From: Aeoliella mucimassa
GTDB lineage: Bacteria; Planctomycetota; Planctomycetia; Pirellulales; Lacipirellulaceae
DNA length: 64,000 nt
Direction of reading: 5' to 3'
Assembly (NCBI RefSeq): GCF_007748035.1
Contig: NZ_CP036278.1
Location: 1,736,001-1,800,000 of the forward strand
In this document: positions 46,505 through 55,856 of the stretch, one piece after another
Numbering within the stretch: the stretch's first letter is position 1
How the letters are laid out: every line of letters starts with the position of its first letter
Notes under the pieces: generated by a model
What the model saw: the letters and a program-made list of their open reading frames with translations, nothing else
Database searches by the model: none
Told to the model about the DNA's origin: nothing
Made by a program: the position numbers and the translations under genes

Positions 46505-47575
46505 ATGAATATGAGAGTTACAAAACTGCAATCGGCGCTTCCCTGCCTACTGCTCGGCCTGTGGCTGGTGAGCGGAACGCTGCCAACCGCTTCGGCGCAG
46601 TCGACCGACCGCATTCGTACGGTGGGTGGTTCGGAGACCGGCGAGGTGATCAATATGTCGCCGTTATCGGTCACGCTTGATAAGAATGGCGAAGAGAAAG
46701 AGATTCCGGTTACCGAGATTCGCAGCATTCTGTTCCGCCAAGAACCTTCGGAGCTGACGCAAGCTCGCTTGAATGCCACGAATGGTGGATACGAGAGTGC
46801 GGTGAATCGCCTGGAAGCGATTAACATGTCCGAAATTCGCAACGACTACATTCGGCAAGAGGTGGAGTACTACAAGGTTTACTGCGACGCGAAGATGGCG
46901 CTAGTCGGTTCGAAACCGATTCTCGATGCCGGCAAGGCGCTTAACGAGTTCGTTTCGAAGAACCCGCGGAGCTTCCATATTCTCGAGGCGACCGAGTTGC
47001 TCGGCGATTTGCTGGCAACGATGGGGAAGTATTCCGCCGCCCAGGCGCAGTACGAACGTCTGGCCAGTGCCCCTTGGCCGGAGTATCGCATGAGGTCGGC
47101 CGTGCTGGTTGGTCAGGCGATGCTCCAACAAGATAAATACAAAGAAGCCCTTCAGCAGTTCGATACCGCACTCAAAATCGAGGACGACAGCGCCGGCGGC
47201 AAGGTGCAGCGGCTTTCCGCCGAACTAGGCAAAGCGGTCGCTACATCGGCTACCGGCAACGTGGACGAAGGGCTCAAGTCGGTCGAGCGGGTGATCAGCG
47301 AGGCCGACCCCGAGAACGCCGAGCTGATGGCCCACGCTTATAACGCGCTAGGCGAGTGCTATAACCAATCGGGGCAGCCGAAATCGGCACTTTACGCCTA
47401 TTTGCATACCGATTTGCTCTACGGCCGAGTGGCCGATGCCCACGCCGAAGCGCTCAGCAAGCTGATTCCGTTGTGGGAATCAGTAGGCCAGGACGGCGAA
47501 GCCCGCAAAGCCCGCCAGGCGTTGCTCAATCAGTATCCAGCCAGTCGCCAGGCCAAGGATCTATTGGGTCAGTAG
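46505..47575 (+). CDS. Secreted TPR-repeat protein
   Basis: Start is ATG 46505 or 46511; both lead into a signal peptide (VTKLQSALPCLLLGLWLVSG). A small N-terminal beta part (RTVGGSETGEVINMSPLSVTLDKNG) precedes TPR repeats, e.g. YEAVNRLEAI, YSAAQAQYERLASAPW and YKEALQQFDTALKIEDDSAG. About 357 residues. Lies between the large TPR protein and the ExbB-like channel gene, and is likely part of the same complex. Confidence 0.85.
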   Translation: MNMRVTKLQSALPCLLLGLWLVSGTLPTASAQSTDRIRTVGGSETGEVINMSPLSVTLDKNGEEKEIPVTEIRSILFRQEPSELTQARLNATNGGYESAVNRLEAINMSEIRNDYIRQEVEYYKVYCDAKMALVGSKPILDAGKALNEFVSKNPRSFHILEATELLGDLLATMGKYSAAQAQYERLASAPWPEYRMRSAVLVGQAMLQQDKYKEALQQFDTALKIEDDSAGGKVQRLSAELGKAVATSATGNVDEGLKSVERVISEADPENAELMAHAYNALGECYNQSGQPKSALYAYLHTDLLYGRVADAHAEALSKLIPLWESVGQDGEARKARQALLNQYPASRQAKDLLGQ

Positions 47576-47704
47576 CCAGCCGAGCCAGCTCGCGGCTTTG
47601 CGTTGCTGGCAGGGGCTGATTAAACTAAAAGTTCAGATCGCAAAGAGGCCGTCAGCTGGGCCTCCTGAGAGACATAAGACATCCTATCGCGGAGGAATCG
47701 TTTG

Positions 47705-48544
47705 ATGCGGAGTATCGCTTTGGAGGGGAAGAAATCGCCAGCAAGCTCGACGCTTGCCCTCATGGCGCTGGTGATTGCCCTGGGCGTGTGGATTGCATCG
47801 CCTCCGGCCGCGGTGGCCCAAGACGACAATGCCGAAGCACCGGCAGCGGCTGCCGACGGTGGTGACGCTCCCGCAGCGAACCCAGCTACCGGCACGGCTC
47901 CGGAAAAGAAACTCAACTACCTGGCGTGGGTCTACGACGCCCTTGGTATCGGCTACAGCCTGATCTTCCTGGCCTTGTCGTTTACGCTGGTCGCCCTGTT
48001 TGTGATGAACCTGCTGCAGGCCCGCCGCGAGAACGTGCTGCCAACTGACTTGCTCGAGGGTTTCGAAGCTCATCTGAACGCGAAGCAGTTTCAGGAAGCC
48101 TACGAACTGGCCAGCTCCGACGAGTCGTTCCTCGGCAAGGTGCTGTCGGCCGGGTTGGGCAAGGTATCCAAGGGATACGACCAAGCGCTCGAAGCGATGC
48201 AGGAAGTCGGCGAAGACGAATCGATGAAGCTCGAGCACCGCTTGAGCTACATGGCGTTGATCGGCACCATCAGCCCAATGGTCGGACTGTTCGGAACCGT
48301 ACACGGTATGATTAGCTCGTTCCAGGAGATCGCCACCTCGGCAAGTACCCCTCCGCCATCGGAACTGGCGAAAGGTATTTCGACCGCGTTGTTCACCACG
48401 CTGTTGGGCCTGGCGATCGCGATTCCGGCGATTGCTGCTTACAACATCATTCGCAATCGCATCGATCGACTCGTGCTCGAAGTCGGCATCGCCAGCGAAG
48501 GGCTGATGAGCCGATTCCAGAATGCTGGCAAGAAGCAGCAATAG
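47705..48544 (+). CDS. MotA/TolQ/ExbB proton-channel protein
   Basis: Starts at ATG 47705. An N-terminal signal-like helix and an Ala/Pro-rich periplasmic linker precede the first channel helix (LIFLALSFTLVALFVMNLL); the conserved second/third helices follow with MALIGTISPMVGLFGTVHGMISSFQEIA and LAKGISTALFTTLLGLAIAIPAIAAYN. These are the MotA/TolQ/ExbB signature helices. It should form a pentamer that uses proton motive force with the ExbD proteins encoded next. The extra N-terminal domain of about 60 residues is common in planctomycete versions. Confidence 0.93.
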   Translation: MRSIALEGKKSPASSTLALMALVIALGVWIASPPAAVAQDDNAEAPAAAADGGDAPAANPATGTAPEKKLNYLAWVYDALGIGYSLIFLALSFTLVALFVMNLLQARRENVLPTDLLEGFEAHLNAKQFQEAYELASSDESFLGKVLSAGLGKVSKGYDQALEAMQEVGEDESMKLEHRLSYMALIGTISPMVGLFGTVHGMISSFQEIATSASTPPPSELAKGISTALFTTLLGLAIAIPAIAAYNIIRNRIDRLVLEVGIASEGLMSRFQNAGKKQQ

Positions 48545-48598
48545 TCGCCGATAGGTCGTAACCAACTCACCGCTTCGCCCGTTTCGCGAGCAATCTCG

Positions 48599-49081
48599 AT
48601 GCGCATCATAAAGAAAAAGAACACGCAGATCGCCGAGGGGGATATGACCCCGATGATCGACATGGTCTTTCAGTTGATTGCCTTCTTCATGATGCTTATT
48701 AACTTCTCGAAGGTCGATCAGGATCAACGGGTAAACTTGCCGCTTAGCGAACTGGCCAAGCCGCCAGAGATGGCGTACGAGAAACCGATTACCCTGCAGA
48801 TGACAAAAGACGAAGGCATTATTCTCAACGCAGGTGGTGACTCGTTGATGACCATGGACGAGTTGCGCAATGCGTTGAAACGTGAGGCGTCGATCATTCG
48901 TGCCGCCGGCAAGGACGTTACCCTCGACGACGTCACAATCGTGATTCGGGCCGACAAGAACGCCCGCATCGGCAAGGTGCAAGAGATGATGGATGCCGCG
49001 CAGCAAGCCGAATTCAATGCGTTTGCGTTGCGAGGGCAACAAGATCAAGCCCAAGATCAGGCGCGAGTAAAAGCTCAGTAA
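48599..49081 (+). CDS. ExbD/TolR-family protein (first copy)
   Basis: 160 residues. One membrane helix, MTPMIDMVFQLIAFFMMLINF, with the conserved Asp that carries protons, then a periplasmic domain ending near residue 135 and a Gln/Ala-rich tail (QQDQAQDQARVKAQ). Works with the ExbB-like channel. The first residues KKKNTQIAEGD face the cytoplasm. Confidence 0.93.
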   Translation: MRIIKKKNTQIAEGDMTPMIDMVFQLIAFFMMLINFSKVDQDQRVNLPLSELAKPPEMAYEKPITLQMTKDEGIILNAGGDSLMTMDELRNALKREASIIRAAGKDVTLDDVTIVIRADKNARIGKVQEMMDAAQQAEFNAFALRGQQDQAQDQARVKAQ

Positions 49082-49120
49082 TTGTTGTGCACCCCTTAAG
49101 CACTTGACGATAAGCCAGTC

Positions 49121-49594
49121 ATGAAGATTCGCAAGAACACCCACGACGACAAGATCGAACTGCAGATGACACCGATGATCGACATCGTGTTTCAACTGTT
49201 GGTGTTCTTCATCATGACGTTCAAGATCGTTCTGCCTGAAGGCGACTTTAATATTCGCATGCCGCCGCCGGCGGAGAGTTCCAATGAGATGCCGCCCGAC
49301 ACGCCGACGCTCACCCTGAGGATGACCGCCGACGAGACTGGCAAACTCAACGGACTGAAGCTGGGCGATTTGAGTTTCGATACTTTTCAGCAACTGCGGG
49401 CTCATGTTCGTAAGTTGGTTAACGATGAAGCCGGTCCTGGTACGGCCAGCGATCGTGAGATCGAACTGCAGTGCGACTTCGATCTGCACTACGAGTATGC
49501 GATCAATGCCATCACTGCGATTTCGGGTTATATTGAAAACGGACAGCAATTTAAGCTGATTGAGAACATCCGTTTCTCAGAACCAGTGGAGTAA
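49121..49594 (+). CDS. ExbD/TolR-family protein (second copy)
   Basis: 157 residues. Membrane helix MTPMIDIVFQLLVFFIMTFKI with the conserved Asp, then a periplasmic domain. Differs from the first copy in its periplasmic part (PPPAESSNEMPPDTPTLTL). A pair of different ExbD proteins after one ExbB suggests a heteromeric stator. No TonB or TolA homologue follows. Stop codon lies 6 bases from the flhB stop. Confidence 0.93.
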   Translation: MKIRKNTHDDKIELQMTPMIDIVFQLLVFFIMTFKIVLPEGDFNIRMPPPAESSNEMPPDTPTLTLRMTADETGKLNGLKLGDLSFDTFQQLRAHVRKLVNDEAGPGTASDREIELQCDFDLHYEYAINAITAISGYIENGQQFKLIENIRFSEPVE

Positions 49595-49600
49595 GCCGCG

Positions 49601-50686
49601 CTACGCAGCACGCTTCATCCCGGGTATCTTCTTACCCTTTAACTGATAGACGTAGGCTAGCACTTCGGCCACTGCGGCGTAGCTGCCATCGGGGATCGGG
49701 TGGTTCACGTCCACTTCCTTGTAGAGCAACTGCGCCAACGGTTTGCGCTCGACGATGGGAATGTTGTTCTCCAGCGCGAGTCGGCGGATACGCTGGGCGA
49801 GCACCCCGGCACCTTTGGCAACCACCACCGGCGCGGCCATCACACCATGCTCGTACTTGATGGCGACCGCCAGCTCGGTGGGGTTGGTCACTACCACGTC
49901 GGCCTGCGGGACCGCACCCGACATGCGATTCATTACCATTTGCCGCTGCACCTGGCGGCGGCGGGCGATAATCTGCGGATCGCCCTGCATGTTCTTCATT
50001 TCCTCTTTGATTTCCTGGTGGGTCATCTTGAGGTCCTGCTCGTGCTTCCATTTCTGGAACGCAAAGTCGAAAAGAGCGAGCGTGAGCAAAGCACCGCCGA
50101 CCCACAGCAGCGTGGCGATCGTCACGTCGATCAGCATCATCGCGATTTGGCCGATCTCCAAGCTGCTCGATAGCAGGATCTGATCCCAGCGGGCGTAGAT
50201 GGCTGCGCCGGCCACCGAGGCGACGATCGCCACTTTCAGCAGCCCGAATCCCAGTCGGGCGACGCCCTGCATCGAGACAATCCGCTGCACGCCCGAAAGT
50301 GGGTTCAGCCGGCTGAAGTCGGGAGCCAGACGGTCGGGGACAAACAGAAAACCAATTTGCAGCACCGTGGAGCCAGCGGCGGCGAGCATCAACAGAAACA
50401 GGATCGGCAGCACTGCCAGACCAATGCCGCCGATGGCTCGCTGCAGTTGCGTGAGTAGTAGTTCGCGATCGCCGGTGAGCGAGTCGACTTCTCCCAGGTT
50501 TCGAATCAGCAGGTCGGTGGCCGATTCGACGACCGTCGACCCCATCAATCGCAACAGACCTGCTGCGATCAGTAGCAACACCGCCGAACCGAGATCCTGG
50601 CTGTACGCAACCTGACCCTTCTCGCGGGCTTGTTGCCGGCGGTGCGGGGTTGCGTCAAAACTCTTTTCGCCCGAATCTTCGGCCAT
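49601..50686 (-). CDS. flhB: Flagellar export gate protein FlhB
   Basis: 361 residues with four membrane helices (about 33-53, 85-110, 142-165, 185-210), a cytoplasmic linker with KMTHQEIKEEMKNMQGDP, and the C-terminal domain. The autocleavage motif reads NPTE (268-271), where NPTH is the common form. Start MAEDSGEKSFDATPHRRQQAREKGQ is typical. Last gene of the fliOPQR-flhB operon, 12 bases after fliR. Confidence 0.96.
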   Translation of the reverse strand: MAEDSGEKSFDATPHRRQQAREKGQVAYSQDLGSAVLLLIAAGLLRLMGSTVVESATDLLIRNLGEVDSLTGDRELLLTQLQRAIGGIGLAVLPILFLLMLAAAGSTVLQIGFLFVPDRLAPDFSRLNPLSGVQRIVSMQGVARLGFGLLKVAIVASVAGAAIYARWDQILLSSSLEIGQIAMMLIDVTIATLLWVGGALLTLALFDFAFQKWKHEQDLKMTHQEIKEEMKNMQGDPQIIARRRQVQRQMVMNRMSGAVPQADVVVTNPTELAVAIKYEHGVMAAPVVVAKGAGVLAQRIRRLALENNIPIVERKPLAQLLYKEVDVNHPIPDGSYAAVAEVLAYVYQLKGKKIPGMKRAA

Positions 50687-50698
50687 GGTTTGCGGAGG

Positions 50699-51493
50699 TT
50701 AAGGCCCTGTGTTTTCGATCGAGGCAACATTCTCCTGCAATGTGAGCAGGGCGTCGGCAATCGGTTCTTGAAAGGTCCAGGCCACGGTGCCGAGCGACAT
50801 GAGGATCAGCCCGATGGTGAGCATGCTGTTCAAGCCAAAACCGACCGCAAGCACGTTAATCTGCGGCAGCGTGCGACTAATCAAACCGAGGAGCAGCGTC
50901 GATAGGAACAGTGCAATCAATAGCGGAGCCGATGCTCGGATGCCGAGGTGGAAGCTCTGCGTCAGCAGGCCGACCATCACATGCACGTACGAGTCGCCGA
51001 GCATCGCCCGCCCGGGCGGGGCCCATTCGAACGTGTCGAGCAGGGCGGCCATCATCATGCGATGCCCACCCACAGCGACGAACACTGCCATGGTGACGTA
51101 GTGGAAGATCTCGGTGAACACGGAAGCCGAGCCATTAAACTCGGGGTTCGAGATTTCAGCGAGCGACATGCCGCTCATGTGCGAGACGATCTGCCCTGCG
51201 ACTTGCACGCCGGAGAAGAGGATCTGCATACCGAGGCCGAGCATCAGCCCGATCAGAATCTCGTTGAACAGCAAGCTGCCGAACGCCAGCAGATTCCACG
51301 GACTGGTGTAGGTCAGGTGAGCGTAGAGCGGCATCACCAGCATCGTGAGGGTGATGGCCAGGAACGCGCGGAACACTTTCGGCACACTAGTTAGCTTCAG
51401 CAACGGCGCAGTCGCCACCAGGGCGCCGATGCGTCCTAGCACCAAGGTGAACACGGCCACCTTGGTAAGCAACATTGCTTCTAGCCATTGCAT
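50699..51493 (-). CDS. fliR: Flagellar export gate protein FliR
   Basis: 264 residues, six membrane helices, with FLAITLTMLVMPL and the conserved GMSLAEISNPEFN region after the third helix. Part of the FliPQR-FlhB export gate. Follows fliQ by 48 bases. Confidence 0.95.
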   Translation of the reverse strand: MQWLEAMLLTKVAVFTLVLGRIGALVATAPLLKLTSVPKVFRAFLAITLTMLVMPLYAHLTYTSPWNLLAFGSLLFNEILIGLMLGLGMQILFSGVQVAGQIVSHMSGMSLAEISNPEFNGSASVFTEIFHYVTMAVFVAVGGHRMMMAALLDTFEWAPPGRAMLGDSYVHVMVGLLTQSFHLGIRASAPLLIALFLSTLLLGLISRTLPQINVLAVGFGLNSMLTIGLILMSLGTVAWTFQEPIADALLTLQENVASIENTGP

Positions 51494-51541
51494 GCTGCGG
51501 GCCCCCCTTCTGTTTTATTGCTGAGCGTGTGTGCTGCGGTG

Positions 51542-51808
51542 CTAAAGGTAATTCGGAATCTCGGTAAACACTTGCTGGCTGTACTCCATGAGCCGATTGA
51601 TGAGCCACGGCAAAGTCCACGCCAGTACGATGACCATCGCGACCAGCTTGGGAACAAACGCAACGGTTTGTTCTTGGATCTGCGTGAGCGCTTGGATCAA
51701 GCCAATGATCAAACCGACCAGCATGCCGGCGATTAACACCGGCGCGGCAATGAACATGGCGATTACCATCGCTTCGCGGCTAAGGTCGACTGCGTCTTGA
51801 GGATTCAT
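51542..51808 (-). CDS. fliQ: Flagellar export gate protein FliQ
   Basis: 88 residues, two membrane helices (AMVIAMFIAAPVLIAGMLVGLIIGLIQ and LVAMVIVLAWTLPWLINRL), the FliQ pattern with QALTQIQEQTVAFVPKL between them. Right length; located between fliP and fliR. Confidence 0.96.
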   Translation of the reverse strand: MNPQDAVDLSREAMVIAMFIAAPVLIAGMLVGLIIGLIQALTQIQEQTVAFVPKLVAMVIVLAWTLPWLINRLMEYSQQVFTEIPNYL

Positions 51809-51831
51809 GAGGGATCGGGCCGCAAGTACGG

Positions 51832-52674
51832 TTAAACAAACACTTGGAAACTCTGGAGCAACATCTCGATCACCAGCCGCCAGCCATCGACAAGCACAAA
51901 CAGCAACAGCTTGAAGGGAAGCGAGATCAACACCGGTGGCAACATCAGCATGCCCATCGAGATGGTCACGCTGGCCACGACGATGTCGAGAATCACAAAC
52001 GGCAAGTAGATCTGAAAGCCGATGAGGAATGCGGTTTTCAGTTCGCTCAGCATGAACGCGGGCAACAGCGCCTGCAGCGGCACCGCCCGCTCGTCCGACT
52101 GCACTTCGTAGTAGGCGTAGTTCGTGTAGAGTTCGCCGGTCGCGGGATCGATCTCGCCAGGCATGTAGCTCAGGAACAGGTGGACGTCGTCGTGGTTGTT
52201 GGTACGTTCAATCTGTTGAGCCATGAACTTCCGCATCGGAGCGACACTGCGTGTGAAGGCCTCGTCGATGCTGATTTCGTTCTCGGTGTAAGGTTTGATG
52301 CCTTGGTCGTAGCTCTGCTGCCAAACTGGCATCATCAGCAGCAGCGTGACGAACATCGCGATCGACGTAATCACCTGGCTCGGCGGCAACTGCTGCGTGC
52401 CGAGTGCCTGACGCAACAAGCCGAGTACCACCACGATGCGGACAAAGCTGGTGGTCATCAACAAAATCGCAGGTGCCAAACTCACCACGGTGAGCATCAG
52501 CATCACTTGCAGCGTCGATGTGAGCCGCTCCGGCTTGGTCCAATCGTTGGGCCCACCGACTTGTTCCACCAGCGAGTTGCTGATCAATTCTTGCTGTGCG
52601 ATCGCCTGATGGGCGCAGCAGCCCAACAGTAGCATGGTGAGCAGAGCGATGATCATTGGTTTGCCGTTACGCAT
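51832..52674 (-). CDS. fliP: Flagellar export gate protein FliP
   Basis: 280 residues with a cleavable signal peptide (about 1-26) and four membrane helices. Conserved parts are [27 protein letters not shown] and [51 protein letters not shown]. Starts inside the end of fliO by 8 bases, so translation is coupled. Confidence 0.96.
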   Translation of the reverse strand: MRNGKPMIIALLTMLLLGCCAHQAIAQQELISNSLVEQVGGPNDWTKPERLTSTLQVMLMLTVVSLAPAILLMTTSFVRIVVVLGLLRQALGTQQLPPSQVITSIAMFVTLLLMMPVWQQSYDQGIKPYTENEISIDEAFTRSVAPMRKFMAQQIERTNNHDDVHLFLSYMPGEIDPATGELYTNYAYYEVQSDERAVPLQALLPAFMLSELKTAFLIGFQIYLPFVILDIVVASVTISMGMLMLPPVLISLPFKLLLFVLVDGWRLVIEMLLQSFQVFV

Positions 52675-53503
52675 ACTGGCGACCTCCCTTGGTGGTGCTT
52701 ACCTCGTTGCCGAGGAAACCGGGCTCGGTCTTCTCTTTGGCAAACTGACCAAAGATCTCTTCGAACTCTTTTTGACTTCCCTTGCCGGCGCTTTTGGAGC
52801 AAACCGCCAGCATGCGGACTACTTCCTGCGGATCGTCGATCTCGGCCAGCTTCTCGACGCCACCCTGGCTTACTGAAACCAGCACCAGCTTGTTGCCGAG
52901 GTGCAGCAAATGGCCAAACTGTTTGCCACCCAGGGGAATGCGACCCAACATGCGGACCGCTTCGGCTGGCAGGATCTGCGAACCTTGAGGCATGCCGCGC
53001 TTGACGAACCAGGCGAGCAACATGAACAAACCGATGACGAACGCTAGCGCGGTAACCGCGGTCATGCCGGAACTGCGGGCCCAGTTCTGCACCATGGCCG
53101 AGCTGCGCTCGCCGGCTGCTGTGGTGGGATTGCTGATCGAGGGGGTGGTACCAAAGTGGGGGCGACGGGCGGAGTCGGCTCCGTCGGTGGTGGTGTCGGT
53201 AGCACTGTTGGCAACCCCGTCGGGAACACTGTTGGGTAAAGCAATGGCGGTGAGAGTGGTATCGAGTGTTGCGGGCTCGCTCGTCGGCGACGCCGAGGGT
53301 TCGGCACCTTCGTCTTCGTGCGTGGCAAACGAGAACAGCGGTTCGCCATCCTGCTTTTCGTAGGCCGACGTTGGACGACTGCCGGATCGACCCGACGGCC
53401 CTTGGGCGGCAACTGGTTCGAGCGATTCGGCCAGCGCACTGGTCGACATCGCAAGCACCAACAGGACTGAGGCAGCGGCGGGCAAAGGGGGAGGGATTCG
53501 CAT
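52667..53503 (-). CDS. fliO: FliO-like flagellar biosynthesis protein
   Basis: 278 residues: signal peptide (about 1-26), a long Ser/Thr/Pro-rich linker, one membrane helix ([20 protein letters not shown]), and a cytoplasmic FliO domain with [35 protein letters not shown]. FliO helps FliP assembly. The periplasmic linker is longer than usual. First gene of this operon. Confidence 0.88.
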   Translation of the reverse strand: MRIPPPLPAAASVLLVLAMSTSALAESLEPVAAQGPSGRSGSRPTSAYEKQDGEPLFSFATHEDEGAEPSASPTSEPATLDTTLTAIALPNSVPDGVANSATDTTTDGADSARRPHFGTTPSISNPTTAAGERSSAMVQNWARSSGMTAVTALAFVIGLFMLLAWFVKRGMPQGSQILPAEAVRMLGRIPLGGKQFGHLLHLGNKLVLVSVSQGGVEKLAEIDDPQEVVRMLAVCSKSAGKGSQKEFEEIFGQFAKEKTEPGFLGNEVSTTKGGRQYA

Positions 53504-53614
53504 GCAGAACTCCGCATTGAACTTCGGGGACCGGACGCGACTTATAGGAATTCCCAGGCGCAGGGGCCAGTGCGATTCGTGCTGGCGCTATCAGGAATCC
53601 CCCACCGAGGGGGT

Positions 53615-53655
53615 GTTTTGCCCCCATTGGCAGAAAAATCGATGGGTGGGGGCAA
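53615..53655. repeat. Family-C repeat C3
   Basis: TTGCCCCCA (53618-53626) and TGGGGGCAA (53647-53655), with ATCGATGG in the loop, as in C1 and C2. Confidence 0.82.
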
Positions 53656-53736
53656 TTCTTAGGGAAGATCGATGCGTTGTAAGTGGTTTGGCTGTCGTGG
53701 TTTAGGAAGATTGCGATGGCCATAAGTTCCAAATGG

Positions 53737-53758
53737 TTTTGCCCCCTGGGGGGCAAAA
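53737..53758. repeat. Family-C repeat C4
   Basis: TTTTGCCCCC followed directly by its complement, giving a nearly loopless palindrome. Confidence 0.75.
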
Positions 53759-53866
53759 TAACGCTAGCAGACTTCGCCGAAGCGAAGCCGACAAATCAGC
53801 CTGCTGGCCGACGTGCCAGCAGTGGTTGCCCCCTGCCGACGAGCAGCAGCAGGCTACCAACGCTCC

Positions 53867-53910
53867 ATTAGATCACCCTGGGTGGCCATTTCCCACTCAA
53901 AACTGAGGAA
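53867..53910. repeat. Family-B repeat B4
   Basis: Fourth copy of the ATTAGA...GGTGGCCATTTCCCA repeat, more diverged at its 3' end (CTCAAAACTGAGGAA). Confidence 0.75.
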
Positions 53911-54086
53911 TCAAATCAACAAAATTGTGATCACTTGTATAGGGGGTAGTGAGCCATCGAACGGGGCTGCGAAGTGGCCTGGATGACTGCCGCATGGTTT
54001 GGCGATGCAAGACGCCCGGGGCTATACTGCGGGTTGTACGCTACGACAATCGCCGCCATCGAGACACTCTTGCCGAGGAACTTCGC

Positions 54087-55817
54087 ATGCTTGGTCGCCA
54101 TCCGCTATCGGTTACTCGTCGACTCGTTCTGCTGTGCTTCATCGGTTGGACGAGTCACGCAATCGCGCAAGACGAATTGACTGGGCAACCACTCAGCCCG
54201 TTTGGGATTGGAAGTTGTCATGTGAACAATCGCTCGGTTCGCGACTACGAGCGGTGGGTGCCGCAGATGCAGGAGTTGGGATTCGCTTCGTACCGCACGC
54301 CGCATTGCAACTGGGGCTCGCTCGAGCCAGAACCAGGGCGGTGGGAGTTTGCGGAACTTGACGCCCAGATGGACTATCTCGACGCGCATGGCTTCCGCTA
54401 CGGCGCGCTGCTCATTGGGAATCCGAACTGGAACACGGCCGACCCACCCGGTCACTTGCCGGTGAATAACCTGGAAGCGTGGTCGAACTACGTGACGCAG
54501 GTCGCCAAGCACGTGAAGGGACGCACGACTCGGCTCGAGATTTGGAACGAGCCGCCAAACTTCACCGGCAAGGATCAAACGCCGGAGGACTACGCCAAGA
54601 TTGTGGTGGCCGCTTACGACGCAGCCAAGGCGGTCGATCCGTCGTTCCAAATTGGGCTGGCGGCGAAGTCGGCCCACGTGAATTACCTGGAGCAGACTAT
54701 TCGGGCGGGAGCCAAGAATCACTTTGACTACATCGTGCTGCATCCCTACGAAGTGATGGATGGCATCGCCGACAACCTGGGCACCGAGGTGTTGTTTGTG
54801 AACATCGTACCAACGGTTCGCAAGATGCTGGCCAACTGCAATCCCGAAAAAGAAGAAGTGCCGGTGATGTACACCGAGCTGGGAGTCGACGCCAGCAAGG
54901 GACTTGAAGTGCAGGCCGACGCCGCGGTGAAGGCCTACGCCCTGTCGATGGCCGGCGGTGTGGAATGCCTCATGTGGTTCGAAGGTCGCGACGGCGACAG
55001 CGGCCCGATGGGCTTGATCGATCGCGATGGAAACAAACGCCCGGTGTACAACGCCCTGAGCACGTTGGTTCACCAATTGGGGGCGCATCCTGATTACCTA
55101 GGCTGGGTGCGGATCCGCGAGCAGGGACTCGGTTTCGTGTTCGAGGGAGCGAATGGTCCGGCGATGATCGCCTGGGGTCAACCGGGCGAGCCGACCGAGT
55201 TGCGGATGCCGAACGAGATGACCGTGGTCCAGCTTGCTTCCGGCGAGTCGCAACAACTCCGCGAGCTTTCGCTGGGAGTGACTCCGGTGCTGTTTACAGA
55301 GCTGCCCGATATCATCGTGAATCGCGCGAAGGCGAACGCCAAGAAACCGCTCGACTGGGGCGGCGACTATACGGATGCCAAAGAGGTATCCATCGAGTAC
55401 GGCGAGCAGATCGTCGAGCGAGGGCTGCACACCCGCGCGGGCGAAGACATTGCCAAGGCTGTGGTCGCCTACGGCGGCTCGGCCCGCGCTGGCAGCGTGC
55501 CGGGTGGCAACGCGTTTATCGTCGACCCAGGATTCTTATGCTACGACACGGTGCCGATTGAAATCGAGCTGGAAGTCCGCCGGCAAGAACAAAACGAGAA
55601 CGCAGGCTTCAAGCTGGTTTACGAGTCGCCCGAAGGGTTTAAGACTGCTGGGGGATGGTACACCATTCCCGATAACAAGCAATGGCACACGGTTACCTTT
55701 CGCGTCGACGATCCGCAGTTTGTGAATTACTGGGGGTATAACTTTCTACTGCAATCCGACGGCAACGTGTACAATAAGTACTACATTCGCAAAGCGACCG
55801 TGCGAAAGCTCGAATAG
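54087..55817 (+). CDS. Secreted clan GH-A glycoside hydrolase
   Basis: Start ATG 54087 with GAGGAAC before it, opening a signal peptide that ends SHAIAQ. 576 residues: a TIM barrel (about 35-330) with acid/base E155 (LEIWNEPPNF) and probable nucleophile E264 (VMYTELGVDAS), typical of clan GH-A (GH39- or GH5-like), then a beta-sandwich carbohydrate-binding-like domain (about 430-575, NAFIVDPGFLCYDTVPIEIELEV...). Substrate unknown. It sits inside the flagellar cluster, on the other strand from its neighbours. Confidence 0.85.
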   Translation: MLGRHPLSVTRRLVLLCFIGWTSHAIAQDELTGQPLSPFGIGSCHVNNRSVRDYERWVPQMQELGFASYRTPHCNWGSLEPEPGRWEFAELDAQMDYLDAHGFRYGALLIGNPNWNTADPPGHLPVNNLEAWSNYVTQVAKHVKGRTTRLEIWNEPPNFTGKDQTPEDYAKIVVAAYDAAKAVDPSFQIGLAAKSAHVNYLEQTIRAGAKNHFDYIVLHPYEVMDGIADNLGTEVLFVNIVPTVRKMLANCNPEKEEVPVMYTELGVDASKGLEVQADAAVKAYALSMAGGVECLMWFEGRDGDSGPMGLIDRDGNKRPVYNALSTLVHQLGAHPDYLGWVRIREQGLGFVFEGANGPAMIAWGQPGEPTELRMPNEMTVVQLASGESQQLRELSLGVTPVLFTELPDIIVNRAKANAKKPLDWGGDYTDAKEVSIEYGEQIVERGLHTRAGEDIAKAVVAYGGSARAGSVPGGNAFIVDPGFLCYDTVPIEIELEVRRQEQNENAGFKLVYESPEGFKTAGGWYTIPDNKQWHTVTFRVDDPQFVNYWGYNFLLQSDGNVYNKYYIRKATVRKLE

Positions 55818-55856
55818 TAAAGCGTCGCCGATTAAGATTGACCGAAACGAATTGCC

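Larger units (their letters stand above)
53504..54086. other. Repeat-rich gap between fliO and the glycoside hydrolase
   Basis: Holds C3 (53615-53655), C4 (53737-53758) and B4 (53867-53910). No gene is seen. It must carry the divergent promoters of the fliO operon and the hydrolase. Confidence 0.7.

Noticed and set aside
47684-49549. 621-codon minus-strand frame opposite the ExbB/ExbD genes
   Set aside because: Antisense to three certain genes; composition is His/Arg/Gln-rich shadow sequence.
52653-53756. 367-codon frame overlapping fliO
   Set aside because: Alternative frame of fliO; fliO has signal peptide, helix and domain.
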